Below are positions 17,033 through 19,202 of a DNA stretch of 19,202 nucleotides, piece by piece (position 1 is the first letter of the stretch; the number at the start of each line of letters is the position of its first letter). The stretch spans positions 1 through 19,202 of the forward strand of contig JAYNFX010000030.1 in NCBI GenBank assembly GCA_038106885.1, given 5' to 3'. Below the pieces are notes generated by a model that was given only the letters and a program-made list of their open reading frames with translations, did not search any database and had not been told where the DNA came from. Source of the stretch: UBA3537 sp038106885. Its GTDB lineage: Bacteria; Bacteroidota; Bacteroidia; Flavobacteriales; Flavobacteriaceae. A program made the translations under genes and the position numbers.

Positions 17033-18385
17033 TTAATAACTTTTTCTAATAACAAATAATCCCTTCTCAATATCGCTTAGTACAATATTTCCACTTACGA
17101 AAAATGGATATACGTTCCAAACTCCATTAAAAGCAGCATTATCATTTTCAGGGTATGTATCAAAATATCCAACTTCAAATATATCTTGATTTTCTATATT
17201 GTTTATATCTAGTTCTCTCATTCCAGCTCTGTAGCTTGCTAAATAATAACTTCCGTTTAAGGTATACCCATTGTGATCAATTGAGGTGTTTTGTGAGAAA
17301 TATTCAAAGCTTAGCGTTGGGTTGTCTAGATCATTAAAATCAAAAACTAATGTCCTTGTATTATTCCCAATATTCCTTTCATCTAATTCGTCTCCAACAA
17401 TGAAATACTTTAAATCCTGTGTAAACCATCCTTGATGAGTGTATTCAATATTATTATATTCAACATTTGAAATCGTAAAAGGATTGGATTTATCAGTAAC
17501 ATCTGCGATCACAATTTTATCTTCATTACTGCCAATTAAAATTTCTCTTCCTGCGTAATCTAAATCTGGGCCGTTATAATTCACGACTTGAGCATCATGA
17601 GAATATCCTCCTTCTGAAAACCCTCCTTCAATTACAGGAGAAGTGGGGTTTTGAATATTAATAAATATTGGTCCACCATTATATTGATTTCCCGATGCAC
17701 CTACAACATATGCATATCCTGAGTCTTCATTAATTACTATATTATGCGCTCTTCCAAAATCAGTAAAATGAGTGTCTGGCACAAATTGAACCGGATAAGC
17801 TGTTATATCTCTTAATCGAGTTAAATCAAAAACTTGCATACCGTGACCAGCTGCTTCAGAAACTATAAATGCATGATCTTGATATACTTTTATATCTCGC
17901 CATGAACTATTAACAGTAGATGTTGGTAATGTACCTATAAGTAAAAGGTTGGCTGGATCAGTCATGTCAACAAAAGCAGTATGAGATGATAGTCCAACCA
18001 GCGCATATTCTTTTCCATTTTCAGGATCGGTCCAACCCCATGAGTCATTTCCAGAAATATTTCCAATATTCTCTCCTAAGCTAAGCTGCTCAAGTGACAA
18101 GTATCCAATTAGATCATAACCATTACACGGATATATTCCTGCATAGCCTTCAACGCAAGGTAAAGAAGTAAAGTTTATATTATCACACGAATCTCCAATA
18201 CCATCATTATCACTATCAATCTGATTTGAATTTGGTGTTTGTGGGCAATTATCAATAGCATCATAAATACCATCCATGTCTGAATCATTATAAACTATAC
18301 CTATTATTTCGTCTTCACAAGAATAAAAACAAATAATATTTGTTAACACAAGTGTAAAATAAAATAAAGTTTTTATTGAATTCAT
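17033..18385 (-). CDS. Choice-of-anchor B family lipoprotein with thrombospondin type 3-like calcium repeat
   Basis: The 450-aa product opens with a lipoprotein signal (LTNIICFYSC, Cys23) and acidic EDE, then a thrombospondin type 3-like calcium repeat (DSDMDGIYDAIDNCPQTPN and DSDNDGIGDSCD, about 34-68). The main domain starts at CVEGYAGIYPCNGYDLIG (77-94), the typical opening of choice-of-anchor B proteins, and continues with LVIVD-like beta-propeller repeats. Conserved His-containing motifs are spread through it: SSHTAFVDM, RAHNIVIN, YSHDAQVV, YTHQGWF and DHNGYTL, followed by YRAGMREL. They could gather at the centre of a propeller, but metal binding is unproven. It heads the four-gene lipoprotein operon and diverges from thiL across 83 bp. 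No enzymatic function is known to me for the family. Confidence 0.88.
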   Translation of the reverse strand: MNSIKTLFYFTLVLTNIICFYSCEDEIIGIVYNDSDMDGIYDAIDNCPQTPNSNQIDSDNDGIGDSCDNINFTSLPCVEGYAGIYPCNGYDLIGYLSLEQLSLGENIGNISGNDSWGWTDPENGKEYALVGLSSHTAFVDMTDPANLLLIGTLPTSTVNSSWRDIKVYQDHAFIVSEAAGHGMQVFDLTRLRDITAYPVQFVPDTHFTDFGRAHNIVINEDSGYAYVVGASGNQYNGGPIFINIQNPTSPVIEGGFSEGGYSHDAQVVNYNGPDLDYAGREILIGSNEDKIVIADVTDKSNPFTISNVEYNNIEYTHQGWFTQDLKYFIVGDELDERNIGNNTRTLVFDFNDLDNPTLSFEYFSQNTSIDHNGYTLNGSYYLASYRAGMRELDINNIENQDIFEVGYFDTYPENDNAAFNGVWNVYPFFVSGNIVLSDIEKGLFVIRKSY

Positions 18386-18456
18386 TTAAATCAATTTAGG
18401 TGATCTCAATGTACATTAATTTATATAATAATATCTTAAAAATTCTATAATTGATG

Positions 18457-18464
18457 TATTTTTG
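18457..18464 (+). promoter_or_regulatory. Bacteroidota-type -7 element for thiL
   Basis: TATTTTTG matches TAnnTTTG and ends 4 bp before the thiL ATG, so the transcript would begin essentially at the start codon (leaderless). No good -33 TTG is visible at the standard spacing. There is no room for a TPP riboswitch in this 83-bp gap. Confidence 0.45.
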
Positions 18465-18468
18465 TGTT

Positions 18469-19202
18469 ATGATAGAGGATAAGAATCAAAATAACACTAA
18501 ACTCTCCAAACTAGGAGAGTTTGGCCTAATTGAACATATAACTTCAAATTTTAAGATAAAAAACCAATCCACTGTTCTTGGAGTAGGAGATGATGCTGCA
18601 GTATTAAATTTTGATAATAAATCTATTGTAGTTTCGACTGATTTTTTGATTGAGGGGATTCATTTTGATTTGTCATATATGCCTTTGAAACATTTAGGAT
18701 ATAAATCAATAGTTGTGAATTTATCAGATATTTATGCGATGAATGCAACTGCATCGCATGTAACAATTTCAATAGCTGTTTCAAATCGATTTACTTTGGA
18801 AGCTATTGAGGAATTGTATGATGGTATTAATGCTGCTGCTAAGATTTATGGAGTTGATGTTATTGGTGGAGATACTACTTCTTCTTCAAGCGGATTGACA
18901 ATTTCTGTCACAGCAATTGGATATATAAAACCTAATGAAATAGTAAAGCGTAGTGGTGCATGCGAAAATGATCTTTTAGTTGTTACTGGCGACATTGCTG
19001 GTGCTTACCTTGGACTTAAAGTTTTAGAACGTGAAAAAGAAGTATTTAAAGTTAATCCAAATAATCAACCCGATCTTGATCATTATTCATATATAATCGA
19101 AAGACAATTAAAGCCTGAAGCAAGAAAGGATATTATTGAGCTTATAAAAAAGTTAGATTTTAAACCTACATCTATGATTGATTTAAGTGATGGTTTGTCT
19201 TC
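18469..19202 (+). CDS. thiL: Thiamine-monophosphate kinase ThiL, 5' part (runs off the window)
   Basis: ThiL phosphorylates thiamine monophosphate to thiamine diphosphate with ATP, the last step of the cofactor's synthesis. About 244 residues are visible out of a usual ~340-350. Recognisable motifs: KLSKLGEFGLIEHIT near the N-terminus, GVGDDAAVL (about 35-43), STDFLIEGIHFD (about 54-65), NLSDIYAMNA (about 82-91), IGGDTTSS (about 130-137) and MIDLSDGLSS at the window edge. The Asp-rich GDDAA and GGDT sites bind the Mg-ATP phosphates in this family. The ATG at 18469 fits the family's N-terminus and lies directly behind a -7-like box. It is divergent from the lipoprotein operon and unrelated to it in function. 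Confidence 0.95.
   Translation, partial: MIEDKNQNNTKLSKLGEFGLIEHITSNFKIKNQSTVLGVGDDAAVLNFDNKSIVVSTDFLIEGIHFDLSYMPLKHLGYKSIVVNLSDIYAMNATASHVTISIAVSNRFTLEAIEELYDGINAAAKIYGVDVIGGDTTSSSSGLTISVTAIGYIKPNEIVKRSGACENDLLVVTGDIAGAYLGLKVLEREKEVFKVNPNNQPDLDHYSYIIERQLKPEARKDIIELIKKLDFKPTSMIDLSDGLS

Noticed and set aside
18386..18468. Possible TPP riboswitch ahead of thiL.
   Set aside because: Only 83 bp separate the divergent genes and no conserved riboswitch core (such as CUGAGA) is present; the predicted transcript is leaderless.

Overview
The window is AT-rich and looks like a chromosomal segment of a member of the Bacteroidota, most likely a marine or aquatic flavobacterium-type organism. The support is threefold: a giant secreted protein ending in a type B type IX secretion (T9SS, gliding-motility-type) C-terminal domain, many lipoproteins with a Cys followed by acidic residues, and TAnnTTTG -7 promoter boxes placed directly before start codons. 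There is no sign of phage, transposon, CRISPR, tRNA or rRNA, and no gene-free stretch over 300 bases.

Layout from left to right. (1) 53-4986, minus: one giant secreted multidomain protein (1592 aa after correction). It appears as two reading frames only because of an assembly gap. (2) 5161-6360, plus: HflX, a ribosome-associated GTPase. (3) 6373-13605, minus: a ten-gene SUF iron-sulfur cluster operon in the order sufA, sufB, small lipoprotein, sufC, sufD, sufS, second small lipoprotein, sufE, sufT-like (DUF59/MIP18), DUF2480. Gaps are -8 to 37 nt, with overlaps at sufD/sufS and sufE/sufT. (4) 13714-18385, minus: a four-gene operon of predicted lipoproteins in the order choice-of-anchor B protein, seven-bladed propeller protein, MbnP-like protein, MauG/MbnH-type di-heme protein. 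(5) 18469-19202, plus: the 5' part of thiL, running off the window.

How they work together. SufS takes sulfur from cysteine, SufE passes it to the SufB-SufC-SufD scaffold, SufC supplies ATP-driven conformational change, and SufA and the SufT-like protein help deliver or mature clusters. The two lipoproteins inside this cytoplasmic pathway are unexplained. In the four-gene operon, the MbnP-like protein and the di-heme protein overlap by 8 nt and resemble the MbnP/MbnH pair, in which the di-heme enzyme converts a Trp of MbnP to kynurenine to build a copper site. Here the pair sits with two repeat-rich lipoproteins, suggesting a surface metal or redox module outside any methanobactin context.

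Assembly caveat: both 100-N gaps (2045-2144 and 15391-15490) are flanked by exact 55-bp duplicates. Removing one copy plus the Ns (155 bp) restores a single open frame in both affected genes, so these gaps are very probably unmerged contig overlaps and not missing sequence.
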